The notes under the pieces were generated by a model, which was not told where the DNA came from, made no database searches, and saw nothing but the letters and a program-made list of their open reading frames with translations. Source: Deltaproteobacteria bacterium (GTDB lineage Bacteria; Desulfobacterota; DSM-4660; Desulfatiglandales; HGW-15). Taken from it: a DNA stretch of 40,076 nt. The DNA lies in the NCBI GenBank assembly GCA_019310525.1, contig JAFDEE010000020.1, positions 1 to 40,076 on the forward strand, read 5' to 3'. This document shows, one piece after another, positions 39,641-40,076 of this stretch (positions are counted from its first letter, which is position 1; every line of letters begins with the position of its first letter). A program made the translations under genes and the position numbers.

Positions 39641-39664
39641 TCCCGGAGCAGGGTCTCTCCGGGA
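39641..39664. repeat. 8-bp inverted repeat in the TauE/SafE leader
   Basis: TCCCGGAG (39641-39648) and CTCCGGGA (39657-39664) flank eight bases, 18 bases upstream of the permease start codon and next to its Shine-Dalgarno. It may be an operator or an mRNA hairpin that affects translation. Confidence 0.4.
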
Positions 39665-39860
39665 ATATAAGTGTTACAGAAGTCGGGATTGCATATCTGA
39701 AATCGAGACAGGAAGACCGACACTCCGGGATTCCCTGACCCATGTTCTAAGAAAACGGCTTGCCTTTTCATCAATCAATAATCCTACCCCGCCCTGGCGC
39801 AGGGAAAAAGGGTGGGGCTGAGAGAACGAGAGAAATTGATTCGTTTCTGTATTCCGGACA

Positions 39861-39899
39861 AACAGGAAAGGACACCTTGTTAATGCGGCCTTTCCTGTT
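39861..39899. repeat. 11-bp perfect inverted repeat
   Basis: AACAGGAAAGG (39861-39871) and CCTTTCCTGTT (39889-39899) are exact inverted copies separated by 17 bases. A second small hairpin (GGAGAAA/TTTCTCC) is at 40011-40028. Neither has a terminator-type T-tract. From 39744 to 40076 no convincing gene is present. Confidence 0.5.
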
Positions 39900-40049
39900 A
39901 ACCCAAATTATGCGTGTTGTTCGCAAAAGCCCCTCACATGCAAAAATCGTCGTAACTTGTTGCCTGAACATTGCAAATCGACACAAACAACTTCCTTCCA
40001 GCACCTTCCCGGAGAAATCCCTTTCTCCATGTTTTCCCCAGACAGAGAA

Positions 40050-40076
40050 TGGACACGGGTTCGATTCCTTCCGCCA
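40050..40076 (+). other. tRNA/tmRNA T-arm-like sequence at the window edge
   Basis: GGTTCGATTCC is an exact match to the conserved T-arm (B-box) sequence of tRNAs, in a context (GGACACG before it, CCGCCA after it) that resembles tmRNA 3' ends. The flanking bases do not form the five-pair T stem, and no D-arm or acceptor stem is seen upstream. It may be a decayed tRNA/tmRNA end or an attachment-site remnant, or the start of something beyond the edge. Low certainty. Confidence 0.25.

Noticed and set aside
39771-40004. A 77-codon minus-strand open frame
   Set aside because: No Shine-Dalgarno or family resemblance; it crosses the 11-bp inverted repeat and looks like non-coding DNA.
40011-40076. 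A complete tRNA or tmRNA gene at the right edge
   Set aside because: Only a T-arm-like motif is present; no acceptor, D-arm or anticodon arm can be folded from the preceding bases.

Overview
The window reads as a chromosomal segment of a GC-rich, diderm (Gram-negative) bacterium. It carries TolC, HlyD and YdbH/DUF1318 envelope proteins and several lipoproteins, and sigma70-type promoters are easy to find. The gene content (PII with two GlnD-like proteins, a GAF-ANTAR regulator, a TPR/cyclase protein, TauE/SafE) would fit Desulfobacterota (former Deltaproteobacteria). That assignment is an inference from style and gene content, because no rRNA or marker gene is present.

Layout. (a) 1-334: a hairpin-rich non-coding block with two inward-facing terminator-like repeats. 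(b) 335-8239: a complete tripartite exporter operon on the minus strand, in the order TetR regulator, HlyD-type adaptor, double-ATPase, two ABC-2 permeases and TolC (the YbhG-F-S-R type plus an outer-membrane channel). A strong promoter has a perfect TetR-type palindrome immediately downstream. (c) 8282-15314: a Dpp/Opp-type peptide ABC importer (Tat-exported binding protein, two permeases, fused DppD-DppF ATPase) divergent from a MarR regulator. By eye its base usage differs from its neighbours. (d) 15348-21200: nitrogen signalling, with a glnD gene divergent from a glnB (PII)-second glnD pair. (e) 21254-29213: a minus-strand run of asnB, a lipoprotein metallopeptidase, a YdbH-like AsmA-fold protein, a DUF1318/YdbL-like lipoprotein and a GAF-ANTAR antiterminator. 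(f) 29571-31582: a plus-strand run of metallo-beta-lactamase-fold hydrolase, CobU and an unknown protein. (g) 31676-34354: a class III nucleotide cyclase-domain protein with a CCHC zinc-knuckle motif, TPR-like repeats and C-terminal membrane helices. (h) 34600-39623: an accessory stretch with a response-regulator/histidine-kinase deletion chimera, an ICMT-like methyltransferase, a fluoride riboswitch in front of a CPA2-type cation/proton antiporter, the truncated 3' end of a hybrid histidine kinase, and a TauE/SafE permease. (i) 39624-40076: no gene; inverted repeats and, at the extreme edge, a tRNA T-arm-like sequence.

Strongest results. A fluoride (crcB) riboswitch aptamer at 36296-36351 has both helices and its pseudoknot recognisable base by base. 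Its leader also contains two tandem intrinsic terminators and a 5' segment complementary to the aptamer core. Other notable points are two apparently intact GlnD-like enzymes flanking one PII gene, a retroviral-type CCHC zinc knuckle in a bacterial cyclase protein, a DppB-type permease with a roughly 115-residue repeated insert, and two independent remnants of two-component systems.
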